Source: Bacteroidales bacterium (GTDB lineage: Bacteria > Bacteroidota > Bacteroidia > Bacteroidales > JAADJA01). From it: DNA of 33,800 nucleotides. Below are positions 16,246-24,279 of the stretch, piece after piece. The notes below the pieces were generated by a model, which was not told where the DNA came from, did not search any database, and worked only from the letters and a program-made list of their open reading frames with translations. The stretch is taken from NCBI GenBank assembly GCA_016933115.1, contig JAFGBL010000243.1, positions 1 to 33,800 of the forward strand. The letters run 5' to 3'. Position 1 is the first letter of the stretch, and every line of letters begins with the position of its first letter. Both the position numbers and the translations under genes were made by a program.

Positions 16246-16253
16246 TATTTTTG
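16246..16253 (+). promoter_or_regulatory. -7 box TATTTTTG for the porW/sprE-like gene
   Basis: TATTTTTG followed by C lies 58 bases upstream of the TTG start at 16312 and faces the plus strand. It is one of two divergent -7 boxes in the 16123-16311 gap. No good -33 TTTG is seen. Confidence 0.5.
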
Positions 16254-16311
16254 CAAAAAATTAGTTAAATAGGAGAATCCGGGCTTACAAACTGCTGTAA
16301 AATCTTCAAAT

Positions 16312-18966
16312 TTGATCAATTATAGAATTAAATATATCAAATACGCGTTTTTCTTATTATCGGCACTTTTGATCACCGTTTCCTGCTCAACCAAGAAAAA
16401 CACCTTCACCAGGAGGGTTTTCCATAACCTTACCGGCCATTACAATATGTTTTGGAATGGCCGTGAAAGCTACCGCGAAGGAGTAGCCCAATTGGAAAAT
16501 ACTGCTAAAGACAATTACAATAAAATTTTACCGGTATTTAACTATGGTACCGAAGCTGAAGCCCAGGCTTTGAACCCATACATGGATGTTGCGATCGAAA
16601 AAGCCTCTATCAATATTCAGCGGCACTCCATGTATTTTAACCGGAAAGAACAAGTGAGATGGATTGATGATAGTTATATGCTGATCGGGTTTGGTTATTT
16701 TTACAAACAAGAATACAACAAAGCCAGGCGGACTTTTGAATTTGTCAGCAATGAATACAAATACAACGACATCAAATACGAGGCAATGCTATGGATGGCC
16801 AATTCATATAACCAACTAAAGCAATTTAAACGGGCGCAATCGGTTCTGGATAACCTGAAAAATGAAATGGATAAAAATCCTAAGGCGCCTGATAAGGTTA
16901 AAAGCATGTTCCCGCTTGTAAAGGCGGATATGTTTATCCTGCAAGAAAAGTATAGCCAGGCGATTGAACCATTGATAGATGCCCTTTACCTCAGGCAGAA
17001 AAAGGACCTTGATGTGAGGGTACGATTTATTTTAGGCCAGATTTATCAACACGAGGGTGAACTTTATAAAGCTACTTCCTATTACAGGCAGGTGATCAAA
17101 AAAAATCCTCCGTATGAAATGGCTTTCAATGCAGCCATCAACCTTGCCCGTAGTTACGATACCCGGTACGGTGAGGATAGCAAAGAAATCAGCAAGAACC
17201 TGGAAAAAATGCTCAAAGAAGATAAAAATATAGAGTACCAGGATCAAATTTATTATGCTCTTGCCGAGGTAGCTTTTAAAGATGGAAACGATACACTGGC
17301 AATTGATTACCTGAGGCTGTCAGTAGCCAGATCGGTTTCCAATAATTATCAAAAAGCAACCTCTGCCCTGAAACTTGGAGACATCTATTTCAAAATCCCC
17401 GAGTATGAGCTTTCCCAGGCATATTATGATACAGCGGTACAGGTTTTACCCACGGACTATCCCAATTATGAGGACATCGTTGCACGGACGACTCATTTAA
17501 CAGAACTTGTTCAAAATCTGGTGGTGATAAATACACAGGATAGTGTAAGAAGGTTGGCAGCTATGCCGGAGGAGGAACGAAATGCAATCATTGATAAAAT
17601 CATTGAGGATTATGAAGCCGAAGAAAAGAGAAAACAGGAAGAAGCTGCCCTCATGGCTTTGAACCAGAATACAATGGATCCTAACCAGGGTCAGAACAAT
17701 TTTAGCAGACCCTCCAGCGGTGATTGGTATTTTTATAACCCGGCAGCCATTAGTTATGGTTTTTCCGAATTTAAGAAAAGATGGGGGAATCGTAAACTGG
17801 AGGACAATTGGTTCCTATCAAATAAAAAGGTCATAGAATTACCCACCGGTGAAGAAGAGCTGGCTGCCCTGGCCGATAGCCTGGGTTTACCTAACGACAG
17901 TATTGCCTTATTGGCAGCCAATCCACGCAACAGGGAGTATTACCTCCGGGATATTCCTCTTACGGAAGAGCAAATGGAAATTTCGGATAGCCTGATCGTC
18001 GAGGCTTATTATAATCTGGGATTTATTTACAAAGACAAACTGGATAATCCTGAAAAGTCGGCCACATCTTTTGAAACACTGATAGAAAGATACCCTGACA
18101 ATAAATACCTGTTACAATTATACTACCAGCTATACAGGCTTTATACCGATTTAAGCAATTTAGACCAGGCAGAATACTATAAATCTCTTTTAGTATCCAA
18201 ATTCCCTGACAGCGATTATGCCAAAATTTTACTCGATCCCAATTATTACAAGGAACTTGAGGCGCAAAAGAACCTGGCCGTAAATCTATATAATGAAACT
18301 TACGAACATTATGAATCGGGGCATTATTATACTGTTTACAGCAACAGTTCCCGGGCTTTGAATGAATTTGCCGAGCCACAGGAAATCCTTGCCAAATTTG
18401 AATATCTCCGGGCTTTGTCGCTGGGCAAACTGGAAGTCACCGATTCGTTAAAAGTAGCGCTTGAAAAACTGGTCGAAAAATACCCGGATAGTGATGTAGT
18501 TCCATTGGCTCAGAATATTCTGGATTATCTGAGGGATCCCAGTGATACTGCCCGCATAAAGAAAGAACCGGAAGTCCAGTACGATATTTCAATTTACGAG
18601 TTCAACCCAAACAGCAAACAAATTTTTGCAATGGTAGTAAAAGACGAAAATGTCAACATCAATGCACTGAAAGTGAGGATTTCGGACTTCAATACTAAAT
18701 TTTACAGCCTGGAGAATCTTTCTATAACCAGCATTTTACTGGATGCCAATACCCATTTTGTCATGGTAGGTAATTTTATAGAGATCGACAGGGCAATGAC
18801 CTATTATAATAACATCATGTCGAATGATTATGTGTTTGCAAACCTGGACAAGGATCAATACAACGGATTTGTCATTGCCCAGGAAAATTACCCGGTGTTT
18901 TACAGGGATAAGGATGTAAACAAGTATCTGGCATTTTTCAAACAAAACTATGTCAAACAACAGTAA
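16312..18966 (+). CDS. PorW/SprE-type T9SS lipoprotein with TPR repeats
   Basis: An 884-residue outer-membrane or periplasmic lipoprotein; the signal ends in a lipobox with C25 (ITVSCS). Family marks are HNLTGHYNMFWNGRES at about 38-53, many tetratricopeptide repeats from about 110 to 400 and again from 560 to 740, WYFYNPAAISYGFSEFKKRW near 472, and a conserved C-terminal domain from about 765. SprE (Flavobacterium) and PorW (Porphyromonas) are required for type IX secretion and gliding, and PorW is reported to link the PorKN ring to other parts. The length is nearer SprE than PorW. TTG 16312 is the only workable start: a TAG lies 14 codons upstream with no ATG between. Overlap or near-contact with the bactofilin gene suggests cotranscription. 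Confidence 0.85.
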   Translation: MINYRIKYIKYAFFLLSALLITVSCSTKKNTFTRRVFHNLTGHYNMFWNGRESYREGVAQLENTAKDNYNKILPVFNYGTEAEAQALNPYMDVAIEKASINIQRHSMYFNRKEQVRWIDDSYMLIGFGYFYKQEYNKARRTFEFVSNEYKYNDIKYEAMLWMANSYNQLKQFKRAQSVLDNLKNEMDKNPKAPDKVKSMFPLVKADMFILQEKYSQAIEPLIDALYLRQKKDLDVRVRFILGQIYQHEGELYKATSYYRQVIKKNPPYEMAFNAAINLARSYDTRYGEDSKEISKNLEKMLKEDKNIEYQDQIYYALAEVAFKDGNDTLAIDYLRLSVARSVSNNYQKATSALKLGDIYFKIPEYELSQAYYDTAVQVLPTDYPNYEDIVARTTHLTELVQNLVVINTQDSVRRLAAMPEEERNAIIDKIIEDYEAEEKRKQEEAALMALNQNTMDPNQGQNNFSRPSSGDWYFYNPAAISYGFSEFKKRWGNRKLEDNWFLSNKKVIELPTGEEELAALADSLGLPNDSIALLAANPRNREYYLRDIPLTEEQMEISDSLIVEAYYNLGFIYKDKLDNPEKSATSFETLIERYPDNKYLLQLYYQLYRLYTDLSNLDQAEYYKSLLVSKFPDSDYAKILLDPNYYKELEAQKNLAVNLYNETYEHYESGHYYTVYSNSSRALNEFAEPQEILAKFEYLRALSLGKLEVTDSLKVALEKLVEKYPDSDVVPLAQNILDYLRDPSDTARIKKEPEVQYDISIYEFNPNSKQIFAMVVKDENVNINALKVRISDFNTKFYSLENLSITSILLDANTHFVMVGNFIEIDRAMTYYNNIMSNDYVFANLDKDQYNGFVIAQENYPVFYRDKDVNKYLAFFKQNYVKQQ

Positions 18967-18979
18967 TATTAATACCTTT

Positions 18980-19411
18980 ATGTTTTCTAAAAAAGAAAAA
19001 AATATGGCAAAGAATAATTTTACGGAGTCAAAACCCAATACAATAGTATCCGGAACCCATATCAACGGTGAAGTGAAAGCTGAAGGCGACTTCAGGATTG
19101 ACGGCACCTTGAAAGGATCCATAAACTGTAAAGGGAAAATCGTAATCGGTCAATCGGGAAGTGTTGAAGGTGAAATTATCTGCCAGAATGCTGATTTTTC
19201 CGGGAATATTAAAGCACAGGTAACTGTTGAACAACTTTTAACCCTGAAAGCAACAGCCCAACTTCATGGCGATGTTACAACCGGGAAATTATCCATAGAA
19301 CCAGGGGCTAAGTTTACCGGATCATGCAATATGGAAGGTGGTTCAGTAATTAAACCTAATCCGCCAAAACCCAATGAATCAAAAGGACCGGAGGAAAAAC
19401 AACTTAAATAA
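18980..19411 (+). CDS. Bactofilin family cytoskeletal protein
   Basis: A 143-residue bactofilin (DUF583), a small protein whose right-handed beta-helix core self-assembles into filaments at the inner membrane. The core is seen as short repeats: GTHINGEVKAEGDFRIDGTL, GKIVIGQSGSVEGEIICQNADFSG, LLTLKATAQLHGDVTTGKLSIEPGAKFTG, with Gly- and Pro-rich ends. Start choices are ATG 18950 (overlapping the upstream gene by 17 bases), 18980 (MFSKKEKN) and 19004 (MAKNNF); I favour 18980 but 19004 is also credible. The end overlaps the atpZ start by 38 bases. Its place between a T9SS lipoprotein and atpZ suggests an envelope or cell-shape task; no partner is shown. Confidence 0.88.
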   Translation: MFSKKEKNMAKNNFTESKPNTIVSGTHINGEVKAEGDFRIDGTLKGSINCKGKIVIGQSGSVEGEIICQNADFSGNIKAQVTVEQLLTLKATAQLHGDVTTGKLSIEPGAKFTGSCNMEGGSVIKPNPPKPNESKGPEEKQLK

Positions 19412-19595
19412 TTATGCTAAATACTCTGGCATTGCCATGCAAATGCTGGTCATTATCTTGCTGGGTATTTGGGGGGGTGTTAAACTAGATGAATGGCTGA
19501 ATTTAAAATTTCCTGTGTTTACGGTATTATTATCTTTTCTCTCAGTGGCTGCAGCAATTTATTCGGTCATTAGGGAATTTCTCAAAAAAAAATAA
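19374..19595 (+). CDS. atpZ: AtpZ/AtpI-type ATP synthase accessory protein
   Basis: A 73-residue membrane protein with two helices: QMLVIILLGIWGGVKLDEW at about 23-41, then FPVFTVLLSFLSVAAAIYSV. The first helix with the GxxLD-like end (GVKLDEW) is the mark of AtpZ/AtpI. Relatives help assemble the c-ring or carry Mg2+ or Ca2+ for the F1Fo ATP synthase. The start at ATG 19374 lies inside the bactofilin gene in another frame. In many Bacteroidota this gene leads into atpB, atpE, atpF, atpH, atpA and atpG; here only one more plus-strand gene follows and then the strand changes. Confidence 0.8.
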   Translation: MNQKDRRKNNLNNYAKYSGIAMQMLVIILLGIWGGVKLDEWLNLKFPVFTVLLSFLSVAAAIYSVIREFLKKK

Positions 19596-19597
19596 AC

Positions 19598-19987
19598 ATG
19601 CAGTTCAAATTTTACCGATTCCTGAAAAAATTAATTATTTATACGGTACTCCTTGCCATTATCGGATTTATTATAGCCCGATTGATTCCTGGGGAATTTA
19701 TTACACCTACCCTGCCTTACCTGTATTTGTTTTTCCTTTCCGTAACCATAATCGTTCATTACATCCTTTTGAAAGTTTCTGAAAAAAGGACGAACAGTTT
19801 TATCAATTACTTTATGCTGCTTACGTTTGGCAAATTGATTTTTTTTCTTTCCATCATTATCACTTATTCACTGATTTATAGAAGTGATGCCATTCCTTTT
19901 ATCATTACCTTTTTCATTCTGTACGTATTTTATACCGTATTTGAAGTTGTGTTGAGTTTATCGCACACAACAGGGAATTCAAGGTAA
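19598..19987 (+). CDS. Four-helix membrane protein next to atpZ, function unknown
   Basis: A 129-residue hydrophobic protein with four predicted membrane helices (about 11-30, 39-58, 68-92 and 97-118) and a basic N-terminus (FYRFLKKL). It begins two bases after the atpZ stop, so it is surely in the same operon. I recognise no family motif. Genes of this size and character commonly sit between atpZ and atpB in Bacteroidota and may correspond to a diverged AtpI; this is inferred from position. It is convergent with the IPExxxVDY gene, with 11 bases between stops. Confidence 0.7.
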   Translation: MQFKFYRFLKKLIIYTVLLAIIGFIIARLIPGEFITPTLPYLYLFFLSVTIIVHYILLKVSEKRTNSFINYFMLLTFGKLIFFLSIIITYSLIYRSDAIPFIITFFILYVFYTVFEVVLSLSHTTGNSR

Positions 19988-19998
19988 ATGGAATCAGC

Positions 19999-20481
19999 TT
20001 AATGAGGAGGATTTATATTCTTCGAATACTTTAACAACTCAATCATATGTATCTCAAGGTCCGTCAGAAAGCCACCTATAAATTTATTGTCTGATATTTT
20101 GATTTCATAAGCAGCAAGGATTTTGGGGATTTTCTTGATTTCGCCGATCAGCCCTGAACCAAGCACAGGCGAGAAATGCCCGCTGACCAATAAAAAATAA
20201 TCCAAAGTCTTGAAAGTGGGAAAAAGCTTCCCTTCAGTAACTGAATTTGAAACCAGGTAATAAGTTACGAGAGAATTTGAATCTTCGAAATGATAAATCG
20301 GAAAATTTAGTATTTCTTCTGATTTTTCATTGAAAACCGGTAAATCCTTAATTCTTTCAAGGTTTAACTTAAGATGATGATTCAGATTGTATGCCACCCA
20401 ATATTCTCTTTTATGGCATGAAATGCCGGTAAAAAAATTGTCTTCACTGAAATCGAGCCTAATGTTTATTTTTTTTGCCAT
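19999..20481 (-). CDS. IPExxxVDY family protein (Bacteroidota-specific, unknown function)
   Basis: A 160-residue soluble protein. The start (FFTGISCHKREYWVAYNLN) and the central FPTFKTLDYFLLVSG match the family's layout, but the naming motif IPExxxVDY is changed to FPTFKTLDY. The C-terminal IKKIPKILAAYEIKI also fits. The usual neighbour in Bacteroidota is rnc, and here rnc lies just upstream on the same strand, 91 bases away. No biochemical function is established for the family. ATG 20481 gives the expected MAKKINIRLD start. Confidence 0.7.
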   Translation of the reverse strand: MAKKINIRLDFSEDNFFTGISCHKREYWVAYNLNHHLKLNLERIKDLPVFNEKSEEILNFPIYHFEDSNSLVTYYLVSNSVTEGKLFPTFKTLDYFLLVSGHFSPVLGSGLIGEIKKIPKILAAYEIKISDNKFIGGFLTDLEIHMIELLKYSKNINPPH

Positions 20482-20572
20482 AAAAAGTTTGGAAAAAGGA
20501 ATTTCAAAATTAATAAATCTATCAAGGGGGATTAAAATGAAAGCGAAAATACCGGTGAAAAACTCCGAGGTT

Positions 20573-21307
20573 TTATTGAATCCTGTCTTCGTCCATTAAT
20601 TTTTCAATGGCTTTACCGGCAGCAATCTGTTCCGCACCTTTGATGGAATAGTCTGTACCGCTGGAATAAATATCTTCCTGAATGACGATGTCAACAACAT
20701 ATTGTTTTCCGTAGCCATTACCAATTTCATTTACTACTTTAAATTCAATTGGAATTTTTTCTCTTTGCGACCATTCAATCAACTGGCTTTTGTAATTCGT
20801 ATCTTCGTTTTCGATTTTATCGATATCCATATGAACTTCAATTACCCTGTTGATCAGTATCTTTTTCGTGAATTTATATCCTTTATCGAGGTATAAAGCT
20901 CCAACGAATGCTTCGAAAGCATCACCGTGCAGAGACTTGCTATGACTGCTACAGAACATTTCAGACTTGATCAGTTTATCAAATCCCAGTTTTTTGGAAA
21001 GCTTATTTAATTGGGACCTGCTCACAATTCGGGCCCGCATTTCCGTAAGGAAGCCCTCTTCTTTGTAAGGAAATTTTTTGAACAGGTAGTCGGCGATAAC
21101 AGAACTTAAAACGGCATCTCCCAGGTATTCGAGGCGTTCATTGCTCATCTTCAACCCGTTAACGACCTCTTTTGCAACTGACTTATGCCTGAAGGCAAGT
21201 TGATATAAATGAATATTAGCAGGATAATAACCGAAAATATTCTTTACTGCAACAGTAAGTTTTTTATTGGAAGAAAATAAAACAGAAAAAGGAAAAAACA
21301 GATTCAA
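20573..21307 (-). CDS. rnc: Ribonuclease III
   Basis: A 244-residue endonuclease for double-stranded RNA (rRNA processing, mRNA decay). The signature NERLEYLGDAVL is at 56-67 with E60 and D64 as metal-site residues; the second acidic pair lies in GDAFEAFVGALYLDKG at about 128-143, followed by a double-stranded RNA-binding domain at about 165-240 ending in GAEQIAAGKAIEKLM. The start is TTG 21307: an in-frame TAA lies a few codons upstream and no ATG occurs between, and the N-terminal length before NIFGYYP is normal for Bacteroidota. It follows fabF by 9 bases in the acpP-fabF-rnc operon. Confidence 0.95.
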   Translation of the reverse strand: MNLFFPFSVLFSSNKKLTVAVKNIFGYYPANIHLYQLAFRHKSVAKEVVNGLKMSNERLEYLGDAVLSSVIADYLFKKFPYKEEGFLTEMRARIVSRSQLNKLSKKLGFDKLIKSEMFCSSHSKSLHGDAFEAFVGALYLDKGYKFTKKILINRVIEVHMDIDKIENEDTNYKSQLIEWSQREKIPIEFKVVNEIGNGYGKQYVVDIVIQEDIYSSGTDYSIKGAEQIAAGKAIEKLMDEDRIQ

Positions 21308-21316
21308 AACAATTGA

Positions 21317-22570
21317 TTAATCCTTAAATTTTTTTAAAATAATAGTAGCATTATGCCCGCCAAAGCCAAATGTATTACTTAATGCATAATTGATTTCCTG
21401 GCTCTTCCCCTTGTTAAAAGTAAAATCGAGCTTATTATCAATTTCCGGATCATCCGTAAAGTGATTTATGGTAGGCGGTACAAAACTGTTGTTCATAGCC
21501 AGTATTGTAGCAATGGTTTCTACAGCACCGGCAGCACCCAATAAATGTCCTGTCATGGACTTGGTGGAATTGATACTGATTTGATAAGCAAATTCGCCGA
21601 ACAAGCCAACAATGGCCTTGGGTTCAGCAATATCTCCAACCGGAGTTGAAGTGCCATGGGTATTGATGTGATCAATCTCCCGGGGTGAAATGCCGGCATC
21701 CTGCAGAGCAAATTCCATTGATTTCATAGCACCATATCCATCGGGATGAGGAGCAGTCATATGGTAGGCATCAGCCGTTAATCCGCATCCAGCAACTTCT
21801 GCATAGATTTTTGCTCCACGTCTTTTGGCATGTTCATACTCCTCAAAAATCAGGGCACCTCCACCCTCGCCGAGAACAAATCCATCACGATCCTTATCAA
21901 AAGGACGGGATGCGGTTAAAGGATCATCATTACGGGTAGATATCGCATGCATGGAATTAAAACCACCAATACCACTGGGGGTAATAGCTGCTTCAGAACC
22001 TCCGGCGATAAAAACATCAGCTTTACCCAACCGGATATAATTGAAGGCATCGATAAGGGCGTTGGCAGAAGAAGCACAAGCAGAAACAGTAGCAAAATTA
22101 GGCCCCCTGAATCCAAATTTAATTGAAATATTCCCAGAGGCAATATCGGCAATCATTTTTGGAATAAAGAAGGGGTTGAATCTTGGTGTTCCATCGCCTT
22201 TGACAAATTCGCCTACTTCTTTTTCAAAAGTATCCAATCCACCGATACCGGAAGCCCAAATCACCCCGGCCCTGTCCAAATCTATTTTTTCCAGGTTCAA
22301 ACCGGAATCTGCTACAGCCTGGTCAGCCGCAACCATACCGTATTGGGCATAAGCATCATATTTACGCACCTCTTTGCGGTCAAAATGATTCATCGGATCA
22401 AAACCTTTTAGCTCGCAAGCAAACTGGGTTTTAAATCTTGAAGCATCAAAATGCGTAATATTATTTGCGCCACTAACACCATTTTTCAAACTTTCCCAGT
22501 ATTCCTGGATGTTGTTTCCAATCGGTGTTAATGCACCCAATCCGGTGACAACTACCCGTTTCAGATCCAT
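21317..22570 (-). CDS. fabF: 3-oxoacyl-[acyl-carrier-protein] synthase II
   Basis: A 417-residue condensing enzyme that elongates acyl-ACP with malonyl-ACP in type II fatty acid synthesis. The catalytic triad is complete: C165 (VSACASSAN), H305 (NTHGTSTP) and H342 (MTGHLLGAAG), and the C-terminal NTFGFGGHNATIIL is standard. Length and start (ATG 22570) are normal. It follows acpP by 16 bases and precedes rnc by 9, the conserved acpP-fabF-rnc order of many bacteria. Confidence 0.97.
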   Translation of the reverse strand: MDLKRVVVTGLGALTPIGNNIQEYWESLKNGVSGANNITHFDASRFKTQFACELKGFDPMNHFDRKEVRKYDAYAQYGMVAADQAVADSGLNLEKIDLDRAGVIWASGIGGLDTFEKEVGEFVKGDGTPRFNPFFIPKMIADIASGNISIKFGFRGPNFATVSACASSANALIDAFNYIRLGKADVFIAGGSEAAITPSGIGGFNSMHAISTRNDDPLTASRPFDKDRDGFVLGEGGGALIFEEYEHAKRRGAKIYAEVAGCGLTADAYHMTAPHPDGYGAMKSMEFALQDAGISPREIDHINTHGTSTPVGDIAEPKAIVGLFGEFAYQISINSTKSMTGHLLGAAGAVETIATILAMNNSFVPPTINHFTDDPEIDNKLDFTFNKGKSQEINYALSNTFGFGGHNATIILKKFKD

Positions 22571-22586
22571 TATTTAAATGGGGGAT

Positions 22587-22823
22587 TTAATTTGTATTTT
22601 CTTCAATATACTTAATAGCTTCACCAACGGTAGCTATTTTTTCAGCCTGATCATCAGGAATGGCGATGTTGAATTCTTTTTCAAATTCCATGATTAATTC
22701 CACAGTATCAAGAGAATCTGCGCCTAAATCATTTGTGAAACTTGCTTCCGGTGTAACTTCGTTTTCGTCTACACCCAACTTATCAACGATGATTGATTTT
22801 ACTTTATTTGCAATATCAGACAT
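22587..22823 (-). CDS. acpP: Acyl carrier protein
   Basis: A 78-residue acidic four-helix protein that carries growing acyl chains on 4'-phosphopantetheine. The attachment serine is S37 in [15 protein letters not shown]. It is the first gene of acpP-fabF-rnc, with a well-formed promoter 27 bases upstream of ATG 22823. Confidence 0.97.
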   Translation of the reverse strand: MSDIANKVKSIIVDKLGVDENEVTPEASFTNDLGADSLDTVELIMEFEKEFNIAIPDDQAEKIATVGEAIKYIEENTN

Positions 22824-22850
22824 ATCTTTTTATTTTATGGTTTGACCGCG

Positions 22851-22882
22851 CAAAGAAATGAATTTTATCAAAATTAAGCAAA
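22851..22882 (-). promoter_or_regulatory. Promoter of acpP-fabF-rnc: TTTG-N20-TTTCTTTG
   Basis: A -33 TTTG (22879-22882) and a -7 box TTTCTTTG (22851-22858, one mismatch to TAnnTTTG) are 20 bases apart, the expected Bacteroidota spacing. This is the only promoter in the window for which I see both elements. The predicted leader is about 25 bases. Confidence 0.55.
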
Positions 22883-23019
22883 TTTTTTAATTCGATATGA
22901 AATATTTACCTCTTATTTGTTATTACTATTAATAAATGAAATACCCGTCAATTCGAATCCAAAATTTCAAATCTCTTTGTTATTCTGTTTGAAAAAAATT
23001 TCTTTATTTTAAAGGGTTG

Positions 23020-23027
23020 TAAATTTG
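23020..23027 (+). promoter_or_regulatory. -7 box TAAATTTG for purN
   Basis: TAAATTTG matches TAnnTTTG and lies 28 bases upstream of ATG 23056. The -33 element is not evident at 19-21 bases. Confidence 0.45.
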
Positions 23028-23055
23028 ATGCTGAATTGTTATAATTGAAACAATA

Positions 23056-23634
23056 ATGAACAGGATGAAAAGAATTGCCATTTTTGCATCTGGTAGCGGA
23101 ACCAATGCACAGCGTATTGCAGAGTATTTTAATGATAATCCGGTTGTGGAAATCACCAGAATTTATTGCAATAACCCACATGCGTTTGTTTTGGCCAGGG
23201 CAAAAAAACTGAACATACCCTCTCTTGTTTTCGACCGTAAATCCTTTTATGAATCGGAATCTGTTATCAACAGTTTATTGAAAGATCAAACCGACCTGAT
23301 CGTTCTGGCAGGATTTCTATGGCTGGTACCATTGAATATTTTAAGAAAATTCCATAACCGGATCATCAACATTCATCCGGCATTGCTGCCTGAGTATGGT
23401 GGTAAAGGTATGTATGGGATGCACGTACATGAAACTGTTTTAAATGCCGGTGATAAAGAATCGGGAATAAGTATACATTATGTGAATGAAAGGTATGACG
23501 AAGGTAAATTAATTTTTCAGGCAAAATGCAGCGTGGATGAAAATGAAACTCCCGAGTCGCTTGCCGGCAAAATACATCAACTTGAATATGAGCACTACCC
23601 CCGCATCATTGAAAAAATACTCATTGAAATGTAA
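23056..23634 (+). CDS. purN: Phosphoribosylglycinamide formyltransferase
   Basis: A 192-residue purine-synthesis enzyme that transfers formyl from 10-formyl-THF to GAR. The GAR phosphate loop ASGSGTNAQ is at 11-19, the catalytic stretch NIHPALLPEYGGKGMYG follows at about 109-125, and an HxxxVxxxxDxG equivalent is HYVNERYDEGKLIFQ. ATG 23056 and ATG 23065 (MKRIAIF) are both possible starts. It is monocistronic here: divergent from acpP and convergent with the nitroreductase, with 15 bases between stops. Confidence 0.95.
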   Translation: MNRMKRIAIFASGSGTNAQRIAEYFNDNPVVEITRIYCNNPHAFVLARAKKLNIPSLVFDRKSFYESESVINSLLKDQTDLIVLAGFLWLVPLNILRKFHNRIINIHPALLPEYGGKGMYGMHVHETVLNAGDKESGISIHYVNERYDEGKLIFQAKCSVDENETPESLAGKIHQLEYEHYPRIIEKILIEM

Positions 23635-23649
23635 TTGATTTCATTCAAT

Positions 23650-24216
23650 TCATTTACTCGAAAGATAAATTTTATAATGATTATCCCTGACCACTTCATC
23701 AAAAGGCTTCCTGATCTTATTCCTGATTTTATAACCTTCCGGGGCATATCCAACCGAAATAATCAAGCCAATCCTTTTCGACCCAGGAATAGCCAAAAGC
23801 TTTTTAATCGCAGTTTCATTAAACCAGCCCAGCATACAGGTACCCAGTCCATCCTCGGTGGCTTGCAAACAAAAATGCACGGATGCTATGCCAATATCGA
23901 TCAAGGGGAACTCCCGGTTCTTGATGAAGCCACCCAATCTTGTAATTACTCTTGGCTTCTCTATCACAATCACAACCAGGGCTGAAGCCTCCACCACGAA
24001 TTTATTGAGGGGTAATATTTTGTTGAAAGTATGACTTGCGACCTTATCGCGCAGGCCGGGCTGATCTACAATAATAAATGTCCAGGGTTGTGAATTGCTG
24101 GCCGATGGGGCCAGCCGGGCAGCCTCACAACATCGGTACAACTTCTCCCTGCTGACAGGAGTGCCTGAATATTTTCGTACACTTTGTCTTTGAATTACTA
24201 AATCAAGAAAATTCAA
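23650..24216 (-). CDS. Nitroreductase family FMN oxidoreductase
   Basis: A 188-residue flavoprotein of the NfsA/NfsB-like family. The FMN phosphate site RQSVRKY is at 9-15, and APSASNSQPWTF at about 37-48 is the usual second FMN contact; the C-terminal GYAPEG and RKPFDEVV are typical. Members reduce nitro groups, quinones or flavins with NAD(P)H; the physiological substrate is unknown. TTG 24216 (MNFLDLVIQRQ) is the natural start by comparison with relatives, and no in-frame ATG lies nearby. No operon partner is evident; the next gene upstream is 63 bases away. Confidence 0.88.
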   Translation of the reverse strand: MNFLDLVIQRQSVRKYSGTPVSREKLYRCCEAARLAPSASNSQPWTFIIVDQPGLRDKVASHTFNKILPLNKFVVEASALVVIVIEKPRVITRLGGFIKNREFPLIDIGIASVHFCLQATEDGLGTCMLGWFNETAIKKLLAIPGSKRIGLIISVGYAPEGYKIRNKIRKPFDEVVRDNHYKIYLSSK

Positions 24217-24279
24217 TTTACAAAAATTTTAGGAGGCTAAAATAAGATTTCGGGATTAAACGGAAGGAACTTTTAACAT

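Noticed and set aside
18736-19122. 128-residue minus-strand frame across the porW/sprE-like and bactofilin genes
   Set aside because: It overlaps two genes with firm family matches and has no recognisable features.
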